Origin: Glaciecola sp047250385
GTDB taxonomy: Bacteria > Pseudomonadota > Gammaproteobacteria > Enterobacterales > Alteromonadaceae
Assembly (NCBI RefSeq): GCF_047250385.1
Contig: NZ_JBLBVM010000042.1
Coordinates: 51,186 to 115,185, forward strand
Reading direction: 5' to 3'
DNA length: 64,000 bases
The notes under the pieces were generated by a model. It saw only the letters and a program-made list of their open reading frames with translations. It was not told the DNA's origin and made no database searches. Both the position numbers and the translations under genes were made by a program. This document shows positions 25,191-34,265 of this stretch, in pieces (the stretch's first letter is position 1; every line of letters begins with the position of its first letter).

Positions 25191-26057
25191 CTAGCAGCGA
25201 TGTTTCCACTTCTTGTGAGACCATAAATAATTAAACGGCTGTTTTTGAATACTTTCTTCTAACAAATGATGATATTTGTGGATCAGTTCTAAAGGCGCAA
25301 AGCCCTCTGGATTGTCTGGTAGGATCCGTTCAACTTTGTACTGGTAGTGCCCAGGTTTTACATAAATAGACTCAATGTAAACGACGTTAAAACCTTTCTC
25401 TCTCGCAAGCTCTTCCCAGCCAGTTAATACTGCGGTTTTTTGATTTAAAAAATTAACAAATGCTTTAGGCTTCTTATACACTGCAGGGCTTTGATCACTC
25501 AAAAATAAATACAAAGATTTCCCATCGTTACCTTGCTGTTTAACCAGTTCCTTAGTCTCAAATGACGATATCAATTTAGACCCAGCTATTGCTCTACTTA
25601 CCTTAAGTTTTTCATTCCAAAACTCATTTTTAATTGGATGATAGATACCATACAAATTTTCGTAGGGAGCTAAGTGACGAATACCTACCAACCACTCCCA
25701 ATTGAATAGGTGACCGCATACTCCAATCGTGCATTTATTGGTAAAATCGGGGTCATCGAAAACTTCCGGATTAACTAAACTTGTTCTTCTTTTAAGTTCG
25801 CTTATATCTACCGAAAATAGTTTCAGTGTCTCCATCAGAGAAAAGTAAAAAACGCGATAAAATTGCCTAGCTATTTTATCGAGTTCCGCTCTACTTTTAT
25901 CGGGAAAGCTATTCGCCAAGTTTTTCATAACCAGTTTCTTACGGTATGGCAGTATGTAGAAATTTAGGAAAGCGAGTATACGAGCCAAGAACAACAAAAT
26001 AGGCATCGGTAAAAGCGAAAAACAGTAAATAACAGCGTATAAAATGTGGTTGCACAT
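25191..26057 (-). CDS. LpxL/HtrB-family lysophospholipid/lipid A-type acyltransferase
   Basis: A 288-residue inner-membrane acyltransferase: an N-terminal membrane helix (about 8-32), then the HX4E catalytic pair in GHLFNWEW near residue 115, and the later FLSDQSP motif that corresponds to the family's substrate-binding block. Length is near the usual 290-310. Family enzymes transfer secondary acyl chains from acyl-ACP to lipid A; shorter variants acylate other lipids such as ornithine lipids. It is not in an lpx cluster here, so the exact acceptor is open. Single gene, minus strand, facing the haem-protein gene. Confidence 0.83.
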   Translation of the reverse strand: MCNHILYAVIYCFSLLPMPILLFLARILAFLNFYILPYRKKLVMKNLANSFPDKSRAELDKIARQFYRVFYFSLMETLKLFSVDISELKRRTSLVNPEVFDDPDFTNKCTIGVCGHLFNWEWLVGIRHLAPYENLYGIYHPIKNEFWNEKLKVSRAIAGSKLISSFETKELVKQQGNDGKSLYLFLSDQSPAVYKKPKAFVNFLNQKTAVLTGWEELAREKGFNVVYIESIYVKPGHYQYKVERILPDNPEGFAPLELIHKYHHLLEESIQKQPFNYLWSHKKWKHRC

Positions 26058-26140
26058 TTATTATGAATCTTGTTCTTTAGGAAGAGCTGAGTCTAACACT
26101 CGCTTTTTGCCATGGTCAACTTGCGAACAAACAATCTACC

Positions 26141-26386
26141 CTAGGTAAATAGCTTAAGCGCACTAAGTAATTGTGGGTGGGCTGTCACTTGTGCATCATG
26201 GGTATCCCAACCTCCTAAACTGACAAAGAAAAGCTGTCGTTGCTGCGATAAAGCAGACTGAACCGAAATCAAATCAGCGACCATCTTCAATTCATCCGCT
26301 AAGCTATTATTGCTCGGATATGCAGTGGTTCTTTGTGGCATGGTATCGAGTGCCGCTTGCACCAGTTGATTGTTAGCACGGGCCAA
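26141..26386 (-). pseudogene. Fragment of a DUF1501-family protein
   Basis: The frame matches the region around the signature FFVSLGGWDTHDAQ of DUF1501 proteins, exported Tat-type proteins of about 400-500 residues. Only about 80 codons remain; a stop ends it shortly after the signature. The same frame runs on upstream to about 26416 without a start codon (the listed start is a TTG within continuous frame). So both ends are missing. It abuts, head to head, a fragment of another gene. This is debris, probably not expressed as protein. Confidence 0.65.
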
Positions 26387-26423
26387 ACCAGTGCAATCGT
26401 TACCCAGTGATGAATGCGAAATA

Positions 26424-26747
26424 TTTATTGCTTATGTAGGAGGCGCTATGACAAATGTAGCGGCACAAGCGACACCTTGGCAAAACCGCGCACCCCACTT
26501 TACTATCAATGTGCACACTCGCTGGCAAGATGCGAAAGATGACGAAAGTTGTCAGCACTGGGCGCGGACATTACATGACGATTTAAGCGAGCACTCAATG
26601 GGTAGCGTTTATGTCAACTTTATCCCAGAGGGTGATAACGATAGTATTAGTGAAGCATACGGGGTTAACTTTGCACGACTCAAAAGGATAAAACAAAAAG
26701 TTGATCCGGCTAATTTGTTTAGAGTTAATCAAAACATCGTGCCCTAG
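26424..26747 (+). pseudogene. C-terminal fragment of a BBE-type FAD-linked oxidase
   Basis: About 107 codons encode the C-terminal berberine-bridge (BBE) part of an FAD oxidase: YVGGAMTNVA, then FTINVHTRW and finally the closing YGVNFARLKRIKQKVDPANLF motif. The FAD-binding two thirds are missing. An ATG at 26448 sits inside the conserved motif and is not a true start. The fragment joins the DUF1501 fragment in opposite orientation within a few tens of bases, which marks a rearrangement joint directly beside the AT-rich island. Confidence 0.72.
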
Positions 26748-26810
26748 CAGCTAGGGTTTTGAAGTTTCGTTGCTTTAAAACTGAGGTTTAGTTGAGTTTG
26801 CTTTACTGCT

Positions 26811-26849
26811 AAAAAGCCCGCAGATTATCAGACCTGCGGGCTTTAAAAA
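26811..26849. terminator. Bidirectional-looking intrinsic terminator
   Basis: AAAGCCCGCAG (26813-26823) pairs with CTGCGGGCTTT (26834-26844), a perfect 11-bp GC-rich stem, with A and T runs on the outside in both directions. It can end transcripts from the oxidase fragment side; the island operon coming from the right ends about 320 bases before it. Confidence 0.75.
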
Positions 26850-27168
26850 GTGTTCACATTGTGAGTTTATGCAATGCTTTGGACGGGATGGGGGGCTTGC
26901 ATTATGCCGTCCACATAGAAGTTACCTACTTGTTTTTTTATTGCCTTTGTTAGATGGGAACTACTGCTGACACCCACCTTATACCCCTAAATTAATAATT
27001 AACTTTTGCATGTATAAAATTTTAATTGCATCTTAATTCCAATAACTCAATTTGCAATTCTCTCTCAACAAGTATCTCAGAGAGTTATTATTACCTACTG
27101 GCTGACTTATTTATCTCCATTAGCTAGGCTAGAATGCTAGGATCTTTATTAATCCAAATTCAAGTAAA
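26850..27168. other. AT-rich gap at the downstream end of the six-gene island
   Basis: No gene is visible. The sequence turns sharply AT-rich after about 26980, the same texture as the island that follows. No direct repeat or attachment site was found by eye. No clear hairpin terminator for the island operon is seen. Confidence 0.4.
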
Positions 27169-28227
27169 CTATTCTTGAACTAAGCGAAAACCGTAGGCAT
27201 TTACGCGCTCTTTAAGTGTATCGTAAAGTCGATACCTTGACCGCATGCTATATGTACCGTCACTCCATGACCCACCTCTCCAAACTCGAAATTCGCAGCG
27301 CCCTTCAGTTTTAGCGCTTCCATCATTTTTAGGGTTCCACGGTAATGATTGTGGATACTCTGTGCTGTAACAATCTTGCGTTAGCTCCCACACATTGCCA
27401 TGCATATCAAACAAACCAAATTCATTGGCATTGAACGAACCAACAGGAGCCGTCTCTTTGTTATCCCATTGACTGCCACAACCGTTACAATTTGCTTTGT
27501 TATTCCCTATTTCATCCCCCCAGCTATACTCTCCTAAACTGTTGGCTCTAGCAGCATATTCCCATTCCGTTTCAGTCGGTAATCGGTATTTTTTACTCGT
27601 AACTTTATTAAGCCAAGGGATAAATTCAGTAGTGATATCATTAAAACTAACGTTAATAACCGGACGCTTTCCGCGCCCCCAACCTTCATCATTGGGCAAG
27701 TATGTACACCCTTTTAAGGCATAACATGCATCCCATTGCGCAAAAGTAATTTCATACTTTGACATAGCAAATGCTGAAAGTATTGCCTCGTGTGCGCTGG
27801 CCTCATCTTCCGCACCCGTATCTGATCCCATCAAAAAACTGCCTGCAGGTATATTGACGACCTCTATCGAATGGTCAGTACTTTTTGCTTTTTCAATAAA
27901 ACTTGGTGACTCCCTTTGCTCCAATTCAAGAAAAACAGTTTGTATTGAATCAGAGGATACGACTATAGTTTTTTCAGCATAAAACTCACGCGGTCCCCCG
28001 GTTGGCTTTATAGCACTGATTATATGCTCCCCTTCAGTTACTTTTAGAGAAAAAGCTGTAGCTTTCCCATTGAACGACGCCGAATTTCCTTTATTTACTC
28101 CATCGATATAAATCACAGCGTCAATAGGCGAGGTAGATATTTCAACCGTACCTTTTGGCAGCTCAGTACAACCATTGATAGCAAACAAACATAAAAAAAC
28201 AAGTAGCCCTAACAATAATTTACTCAT
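27169..28227 (-). CDS. Lipoprotein with PEGA and formylglycine-generating-enzyme-like (SUMF1) domains
   Basis: A 352-residue lipoprotein: lipobox FAINGC with Cys20, PEGA domain (about 25-105; VEISTSPIDAVIYIDG), then an FGE/SUMF1 domain (about 120-350) with VVNIPAGSFLMGS, the KYEITFAQW motif, RLPTETEWEYAAR, DMHGNVWE and WRGGSW. SUMF1-like domains are used as copper-dependent oxidases but also as plain binding folds. It is the last gene of the six-gene island, one base after its neighbour, and would be held on the periplasmic side of an envelope membrane. In this setting a ligand-binding or sensor role seems more likely than sulfatase activation, since no sulfatase gene is near. Confidence 0.85.
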   Translation of the reverse strand: MSKLLLGLLVFLCLFAINGCTELPKGTVEISTSPIDAVIYIDGVNKGNSASFNGKATAFSLKVTEGEHIISAIKPTGGPREFYAEKTIVVSSDSIQTVFLELEQRESPSFIEKAKSTDHSIEVVNIPAGSFLMGSDTGAEDEASAHEAILSAFAMSKYEITFAQWDACYALKGCTYLPNDEGWGRGKRPVINVSFNDITTEFIPWLNKVTSKKYRLPTETEWEYAARANSLGEYSWGDEIGNNKANCNGCGSQWDNKETAPVGSFNANEFGLFDMHGNVWELTQDCYSTEYPQSLPWNPKNDGSAKTEGRCEFRVWRGGSWSDGTYSMRSRYRLYDTLKERVNAYGFRLVQE

Positions 28228-28228
28228 T

Positions 28229-30898
28229 TCAGTATTCTTCCTTTAATTTATTAAAATCATAAATAAACATTTTTAATGTCCAGTGACTCTGAAGACTATC
28301 ATCAATAGTTTTTTTTATGTTTTCATCTTCTTTTAACACACTATCAGATACCCAAGTACGGAATTTAGCAACATATGAAACATAGTTTTCTAGTTTCTTT
28401 TCAACTTCAACAAGCTGTGAATGACTCGCCTTAGCAAGATTATTATCGTTTATACTATTTAAGGAAGCCCTAACTGAATCATATTTACGATTGAGTATTC
28501 TGAACATTAAGTTATGTTGGGTTATTGCTAAGTTTCTGATTCGCCTATTAATAGAAAATTTTTCTTTATACTCTTTACTGTCGAGTTTTAATTGCTCGAT
28601 TAATGTTCCATAGACATTTTTCCACCCAAGTTTCATGCATCTCTCAAGTTCTATATCATCATCATTGCTATCGAGTAACGCACTGTTGGGCTTTATGGCT
28701 TCAATGCACTCCGTTCTCTCACTTATAGACTCAGTATATTTACTGTAAATAATAAATCTCTCAGAATTTTTATTTTCTGCATACTCATAATTAAGTGCCA
28801 AGTATTTCAGCGCCAATTTTTCATTACCTAACTTGGCATATGCATTACCTAAACTAAGAAGATCTAGATCCTTTAGGCTCTTTTTTTGCGATAGCTTTTT
28901 GTCAGTTAATTCTGACAAATAAAGCTCCGCTATAAATACATAAGATTCAGGGTTTTTTGTCCAAAGAATTTTGTACTCGCTTTTTGTATATAATTTAATT
29001 CTTTCAGATTGTGATTTTGTCAACCGTAAAATACGCCTAAAATATTTTTTTTGGCTGGCAATTTCTACTTTGGGTAAGGCATCTAGAAAGTCGTTATAAA
29101 AACTATCCAGATCGTCATCAGACATTTTATTGCTTGCTTCTAAAAGCATTTCATATCGTTTTACTAATACATCCATCAACTTGTCATAGCTGTTATTTGA
29201 TTTATACGCCCAACCTAGCTGTTTAAATATTTTGGCTTTATCTTCTGGTTTTGTCCTTAGCTTGAGTGCTTTTTCGTAGAAATGTATAGCCGAAGTATCG
29301 TCATCTAGCTGATACTTTGCATAGGCGATATTTTCATAAGAAGAAGCCAATTTCATGCTGTCTTCACCTTCTAATTCTGTAATTACATCAATCCGCTTTT
29401 GCTCGACACCAACTCGCTCAAGGTAGCTTTTTTTTGCGCCGTATACCCAACCCATTTGTCTATAAATAAAGGCTTTTTTTTCAGGTTTAGTCGTTAATGA
29501 AATCGCTTTTTTGTAACTCTCAATGGCTTCGTCGTATTTTTCTATTCTATATTTTGCGTAGCCTATATTTTCATATGATGGAGCAATATTTTCACTACTA
29601 TCGCCTTCTATGCTTATGATTAAATTAAGCCGCTTATTCTCGACTACAATCTGATCTTCGTAATTTTTATTTGATTGGTAAGCCCAAGATAATTTTTTAA
29701 ACAACGAGCCCGACTCAAGAATGTTATTAGTTTTGAGAAATTGAATGTATTTATTTAAAACTAAATCGGCCTTAGACCATTCCTTTCTTTCAGCATAAAA
29801 CTCTATCACTTGTTGCATAGTTTTTTGGGTTATAGCAAAAGATAAAATTTTGTTAAATTTTTCATCAAGTTGAGATGATGTTAACGAATCAATTTTTTTA
29901 ATATTATTAAGTTGCGCAGTAACTTCTTTAACAACGACTCTTTCTAATGAAGAAAATGAACTATTGAAGTCGTACCATGCATCATCTAATTGGTACACGT
30001 AAGCATAAAACTTTACCTTATCATTTTTCGACACCGCTTTAATGTTACTCAATGCAGTTAGAAAGTTTTCATGATTAAGATTTACTTTATTAATGATTTT
30101 TTCAGAAATAGTATTTTTAAATTGAGAAGTTATCGAATTAATAATTGCAGCCTTGTTTTTTACCTGCTCAGTTTTTAAGCCTACTAACTTTTCAATACCT
30201 TCATAAGGCAAGAATAACTCTTCATCCTCTTTACAGGCGATATAATCTTCGATCAACAAAGATTTTTCGTCAGTATAATCTTCAGCATATGAGGAAATAT
30301 ATGTTGCTAATTGAGGTTCCAATACCGTAGTCACTGGCAGTAACTGTTTAATCACTAATGGAATGTTTTTTCTACGTAATAAAAATTTATCCGATACTTT
30401 CTTGCCCTTTCTTAGGCGTTCATTGATTTTCATTGATGTTGAAAAGTATATATTTTCTATAGCGGTTGAACCATCCGCATCTAGAAGATTTGGCAAACCA
30501 CCATGATCTAATATTATTTGAATAATATCAGGGTGGGCTTGTCTTGCAGCGTGCATTAAAAAGGTTGTTTCCATGTGAGAGCTTGTAAGATTGACGGGAA
30601 CGCCAAACTTAAAAAGCTCATCAACTAAAGAGGCATTGTTAGTAAAAATTGCCCACTTAACAATATGATAATTCAGTTCATCTTCAGATAATGCCAATAT
30701 ATTAGAAAAGTCTTTGAGACTAGGTGTTGGCGCATCTGACTTGAATTTATTACTAATTATTTTTTTATTACATATAAGGTCACAATCCATACTTTTGACT
30801 GATGCTAAGCTACAATAAGTTGTAAAACATAAAACGAACCAAAGCGTTAACTTTAAATAGCTTTTTCTTAATAGGTTATTATTCAAAATACACTCCAT
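28229..30898 (-). CDS. Exported ankyrin- and TPR-repeat protein of the island
   Basis: An 889-residue protein with an N-terminal hydrophobic export signal (about 15-33, LTLWFVLCFTTYCSLA). Ankyrin-like repeats follow at about 75-150 (TTFLMHAARQAHPDIIQIIL and LLDADGSTAIENIY). The centre has tetratricopeptide pairs repeated with nearly identical wording (PSYENIGYAKY, then SSYENIAYAKY). The rest is long helical repeat of unknown identity. It starts two bases after the TIR gene and ends one base before the lipoprotein, so it is tightly coupled. Without a C-terminal anchor it should sit in the periplasm; scaffold or sensor use is my inference. Codons are very A/T-rich. Confidence 0.8.
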   Translation of the reverse strand: MECILNNNLLRKSYLKLTLWFVLCFTTYCSLASVKSMDCDLICNKKIISNKFKSDAPTPSLKDFSNILALSEDELNYHIVKWAIFTNNASLVDELFKFGVPVNLTSSHMETTFLMHAARQAHPDIIQIILDHGGLPNLLDADGSTAIENIYFSTSMKINERLRKGKKVSDKFLLRRKNIPLVIKQLLPVTTVLEPQLATYISSYAEDYTDEKSLLIEDYIACKEDEELFLPYEGIEKLVGLKTEQVKNKAAIINSITSQFKNTISEKIINKVNLNHENFLTALSNIKAVSKNDKVKFYAYVYQLDDAWYDFNSSFSSLERVVVKEVTAQLNNIKKIDSLTSSQLDEKFNKILSFAITQKTMQQVIEFYAERKEWSKADLVLNKYIQFLKTNNILESGSLFKKLSWAYQSNKNYEDQIVVENKRLNLIISIEGDSSENIAPSYENIGYAKYRIEKYDEAIESYKKAISLTTKPEKKAFIYRQMGWVYGAKKSYLERVGVEQKRIDVITELEGEDSMKLASSYENIAYAKYQLDDDTSAIHFYEKALKLRTKPEDKAKIFKQLGWAYKSNNSYDKLMDVLVKRYEMLLEASNKMSDDDLDSFYNDFLDALPKVEIASQKKYFRRILRLTKSQSERIKLYTKSEYKILWTKNPESYVFIAELYLSELTDKKLSQKKSLKDLDLLSLGNAYAKLGNEKLALKYLALNYEYAENKNSERFIIYSKYTESISERTECIEAIKPNSALLDSNDDDIELERCMKLGWKNVYGTLIEQLKLDSKEYKEKFSINRRIRNLAITQHNLMFRILNRKYDSVRASLNSINDNNLAKASHSQLVEVEKKLENYVSYVAKFRTWVSDSVLKEDENIKKTIDDSLQSHWTLKMFIYDFNKLKEEY

Positions 30899-30900
30899 GA

Positions 30901-33900
30901 TTATTTATTGTTTTTAATATGTTGTACACAACCACGCTCTTTCCATTGTTTTGGCGTTAGCTTAGGTAAATAATATTTTTCACGTTCCATTGGCGATAAA
31001 CAGGTTCTATTTTTAGGTAGTGATTTTATCGCCCGATCAACAATATTACCTCGTTCAATAGGCCAATAAATAATACCTCCATTTTTTAATCCCAAAATAA
31101 TTTCGTTACCATCAGGGTTAAAACTAGCGGTACTTATTGCAATAGGGTGGTTTATTTCAGTTAGCAGTTCCCCCGTTATGGCAGAGAATAGGCTTACACT
31201 TGATGGAGATTGATTGACCGATAAAACCAAAGTATCGTCAGGACTATATTTAACATCAAGAGCAGATGCATTGAGCTTTAACGTATGTAATATAGATTTT
31301 TTCTCTAGTGAATTAATGACTATTTGATTCGTCATGAACGACACAACGAATGCATTCCATTGCGAATTTACAGTCACTGTTTTTATCATCGTATCGAATT
31401 TGTATGACCTCAACAATTTGTCATTTTTTATGTGTCTTAGTTCAACATAAGAGTCGCCAACAACAAGGATTTTTTCACCATAGGGACTGAATATTACTTG
31501 TCTTGCTTTACCGATAGCTGAATCGTAAACTTTTTCACCCGATTCTATATTCCATATCGTCACGACTTCGTAAGATTCACTACGACTATAATCCGGGGCA
31601 ACATTTGCTATAAAAAGACCGTCGGGGCTAAATGCGATAAAGCCGCCCTTCATCTTTGGCTTACTAAATATTTTTTCTTTTTTTTCCATAGACCAAACGT
31701 TTAATCCGCCCATATCTTCTTGCGTGGCAATGAGGTTGTTTTGACTATGAATAATTGCTTTATAAGCATGGGCATTTATTGGAATATCAAATAAAGAACG
31801 CCCTGTAGAGGTTGACCAGATATACAATTTCTTACTAACTGCCGAGATTAGCACTTTACCGTCACCGCTGAAGTTAACGGTATAGGGGTTAATTCCATAG
31901 TTGCTATATAGTTCAGACTGGTCTGTTTCAAGAATGGGAGAATCTGACTGATAAGGAACCAAGTTAAGACTTCGTTTCCCTATTACTGCCATTTGATTTC
32001 CTTCAGGGTTAAATATTATCTTTTGTATCGCCTCTCTTTCTGCGCTAACAAATTTAGGGCGAGTGATATCATAATCCCAAATATATATGTCGTTATCCCA
32101 GGTTCCCGTGATCAACAAGTTCCCTTTAGAAGAAAAAGCTTGCTGAGTTAAACCATCTCTTTGCTTGATGCAGCCTAGTTTATCTCCCGTTATTATATTT
32201 CGTCCACAAATTTCATCACCTTCTTTTGTTTCAATAATCACTGCTATTTCGTTATTAGGTAAAAACTGATATCGTCTGATTTTATCAGCATATTTCCACG
32301 ATTGAATTTTCTTCCAAGTGTCTTTTGTGTAAATTTCAAGGCTATTATTCTTAGCTTTAACTGCTAGATACTTTCCACTATTTTCAAATTTTGCATTATC
32401 AAATCCATTTTCTATTTTTATGTCATACGCAGCAGAGGGTTGGGCTATCGTAAATACTTTACCTGCATCCGCAGAGCCTGCAGAAGAGCTTACAGTTAAA
32501 GCAACATCATAATTTTTGTTAGTAATCAAAAACAGACCTTCTTGGTCTAGTATTTTCTTGACTTGCTCCTTTGATTCCCAAAGAAACACGCGATATTCAC
32601 TATTCTTAGAATACGCACTGGTTTTGATAAATAACTTGTCATCTGCGTTAAATGAAGCGGAGATTATGTTCTGCATAAAACTTTGACCGTCATTTTTAAG
32701 AGGGACTTCAAAGCTATGTTGCTTTATTTTTTTCGCATTAGTGGTAGCAAAAACAAAAATTTCATTACTCCCTTTTAATACGATTTCTTTACCAGAGCGG
32801 CTAAAAGGATTTTCACCACCAAAGGATAAATAACGAGATCGAGTTCGGATACTATGAATCACTTCTTTGGTAGCGGTAGAATATATATCAATGGTGTTTC
32901 CATTAAAATAGGACACTGCTATCTGTGTTCCGTCTGGATTGAATTTCACATTATTTATTTTTTTTCTTTTATTTTTTAAGGTCCATAATAATTTCATTTC
33001 ATTTAAAGACCAAATTTTAACCTCTCCGTTATAAAAAACAGTCGACAATAATGCTTGGTTAGCGTCCTGCTCTATACCGCTTATGCCGCTACTAGTTAAG
33101 CGTGTTTCTTTTGAATTAAGGATAGAATGCAACATAGAACGATCAATGGCATTATTAACTGGTGATATATTTTGAGGAAAAGGACGTTCACCTCCATATA
33201 CTCCAGGTAAGGCATTCAACCCAATCAAAAGTGCTGTATCAAAGTTTCCTTTTTCATTTTCTTGCTTTACTTGCTCTAGAAGGAATTGGCTTTGAGTAAG
33301 AAGCGCTTCATCTCTTTTTTCAATGGCTAAATGTTGATGTTCTTGAGCTACTACCTTCTGCCTATCAGCCTCGTCTTTCTGCACATAGGCAAATACTCCA
33401 GCCCCAACAGCCAAAATGGCTAACAGCGCTACTGCACCTAACCACTGTTGCAATTTTTTGGCTTTTAAACGCTCTTGTTCTAACTGATATTCCTTATCAC
33501 GTTGAGTAAGCTCCCCTAAAGGCACGCCTAAAATACCCGCAATGATTTTAAGCAACATTAAATGAAGCTGTTGCTGATAAGTTTCTACCTTTTTATCAAT
33601 CGCCTTTTTATCTAACTCTGTCGAACTTTTTAAATGCTCACGATAGGCCACTGGCGTGGTAAAGCCCTCTTCAGACTTACCATCATTATTAATTCTAAAA
33701 TCAGCCGCTATAGGTTCAGCATGCTTATCGGTAGGGTTACCGTTTTGGTCGTATTCGAATTGTAAAGGGATTGGGAAACATTCATCTTCTTTCGTGAAGC
33801 CTAATTTAAGCTTACTGTCGTCCCAACTGGTGTTAGGTTCACCATCTATCATGGCGGCAATAATACGGTCAGAGCCACCTAGTTTTTTGAAGTAGTCTAT

Positions 33901-34233
33901 TTCGTCAGCAACATATGTTGATGCAACCGCTCTCGGGGAACATAGAACAACTAACAGGTTAGTTTGTTCTAAAGCACTTACAATAGAAGTACCTAAATTA
34001 GCATGGGCAGGTAATTCTTCTTCATCACGAAAAATAGGATAAATACGTTGTGGGATTACATCTCCACGCTCGTTCTTTTTACCAACTAAGTCTTTGGGTA
34101 CTTCATAGGTTTCAATCGCTTGATGTAACCACGTAGCCCACTGCCTACCTTGAACTTTATTATCAGCGTGGCGATATGAAATAAACGCATGATATTTGTA
34201 TTCCTTGCCTTTCGATTGCTTACTCTCTTCCAT
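30901..34233 (-). CDS. TIR domain - transmembrane helix - WD40 propeller protein
   Basis: A 1110-residue protein. Residues 12-165 form a TIR domain: FISYRHADN, IFRDEEELPAH, and VVLCSPRAVASTYVADEIDYF, where Glu111 is in the place of the catalytic Glu of TIR NADases. A charged coiled segment (about 210-262) leads to one membrane helix (265-284, GAVALLAILAVGAGVFAYV), then about 800 residues of WD40-type blades (FNPDGTQIAV, FSPDGLFIANV, YSPDDTLVLSV). Positive residues before the helix predict TIR inside and propeller outside in the periplasm. Bacterial TIR domains break down NAD+ or make cyclic ADP-ribose signals in defence. It is the fourth gene of the island. Confidence 0.9.
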   Translation of the reverse strand: MEESKQSKGKEYKYHAFISYRHADNKVQGRQWATWLHQAIETYEVPKDLVGKKNERGDVIPQRIYPIFRDEEELPAHANLGTSIVSALEQTNLLVVLCSPRAVASTYVADEIDYFKKLGGSDRIIAAMIDGEPNTSWDDSKLKLGFTKEDECFPIPLQFEYDQNGNPTDKHAEPIAADFRINNDGKSEEGFTTPVAYREHLKSSTELDKKAIDKKVETYQQQLHLMLLKIIAGILGVPLGELTQRDKEYQLEQERLKAKKLQQWLGAVALLAILAVGAGVFAYVQKDEADRQKVVAQEHQHLAIEKRDEALLTQSQFLLEQVKQENEKGNFDTALLIGLNALPGVYGGERPFPQNISPVNNAIDRSMLHSILNSKETRLTSSGISGIEQDANQALLSTVFYNGEVKIWSLNEMKLLWTLKNKRKKINNVKFNPDGTQIAVSYFNGNTIDIYSTATKEVIHSIRTRSRYLSFGGENPFSRSGKEIVLKGSNEIFVFATTNAKKIKQHSFEVPLKNDGQSFMQNIISASFNADDKLFIKTSAYSKNSEYRVFLWESKEQVKKILDQEGLFLITNKNYDVALTVSSSAGSADAGKVFTIAQPSAAYDIKIENGFDNAKFENSGKYLAVKAKNNSLEIYTKDTWKKIQSWKYADKIRRYQFLPNNEIAVIIETKEGDEICGRNIITGDKLGCIKQRDGLTQQAFSSKGNLLITGTWDNDIYIWDYDITRPKFVSAEREAIQKIIFNPEGNQMAVIGKRSLNLVPYQSDSPILETDQSELYSNYGINPYTVNFSGDGKVLISAVSKKLYIWSTSTGRSLFDIPINAHAYKAIIHSQNNLIATQEDMGGLNVWSMEKKEKIFSKPKMKGGFIAFSPDGLFIANVAPDYSRSESYEVVTIWNIESGEKVYDSAIGKARQVIFSPYGEKILVVGDSYVELRHIKNDKLLRSYKFDTMIKTVTVNSQWNAFVVSFMTNQIVINSLEKKSILHTLKLNASALDVKYSPDDTLVLSVNQSPSSVSLFSAITGELLTEINHPIAISTASFNPDGNEIILGLKNGGIIYWPIERGNIVDRAIKSLPKNRTCLSPMEREKYYLPKLTPKQWKERGCVQHIKNNK

Positions 34234-34265
34234 GGAAAACCTATTATTATTATTGTTTATGTTGC

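Noticed and set aside
27169..28227. Reading the FGE-like lipoprotein as a sulfatase-maturing enzyme or EgtB
   Set aside because: No sulfatase or ergothioneine gene is near, the protein is a lipoprotein with a PEGA domain, and it is tightly joined to the TIR operon.
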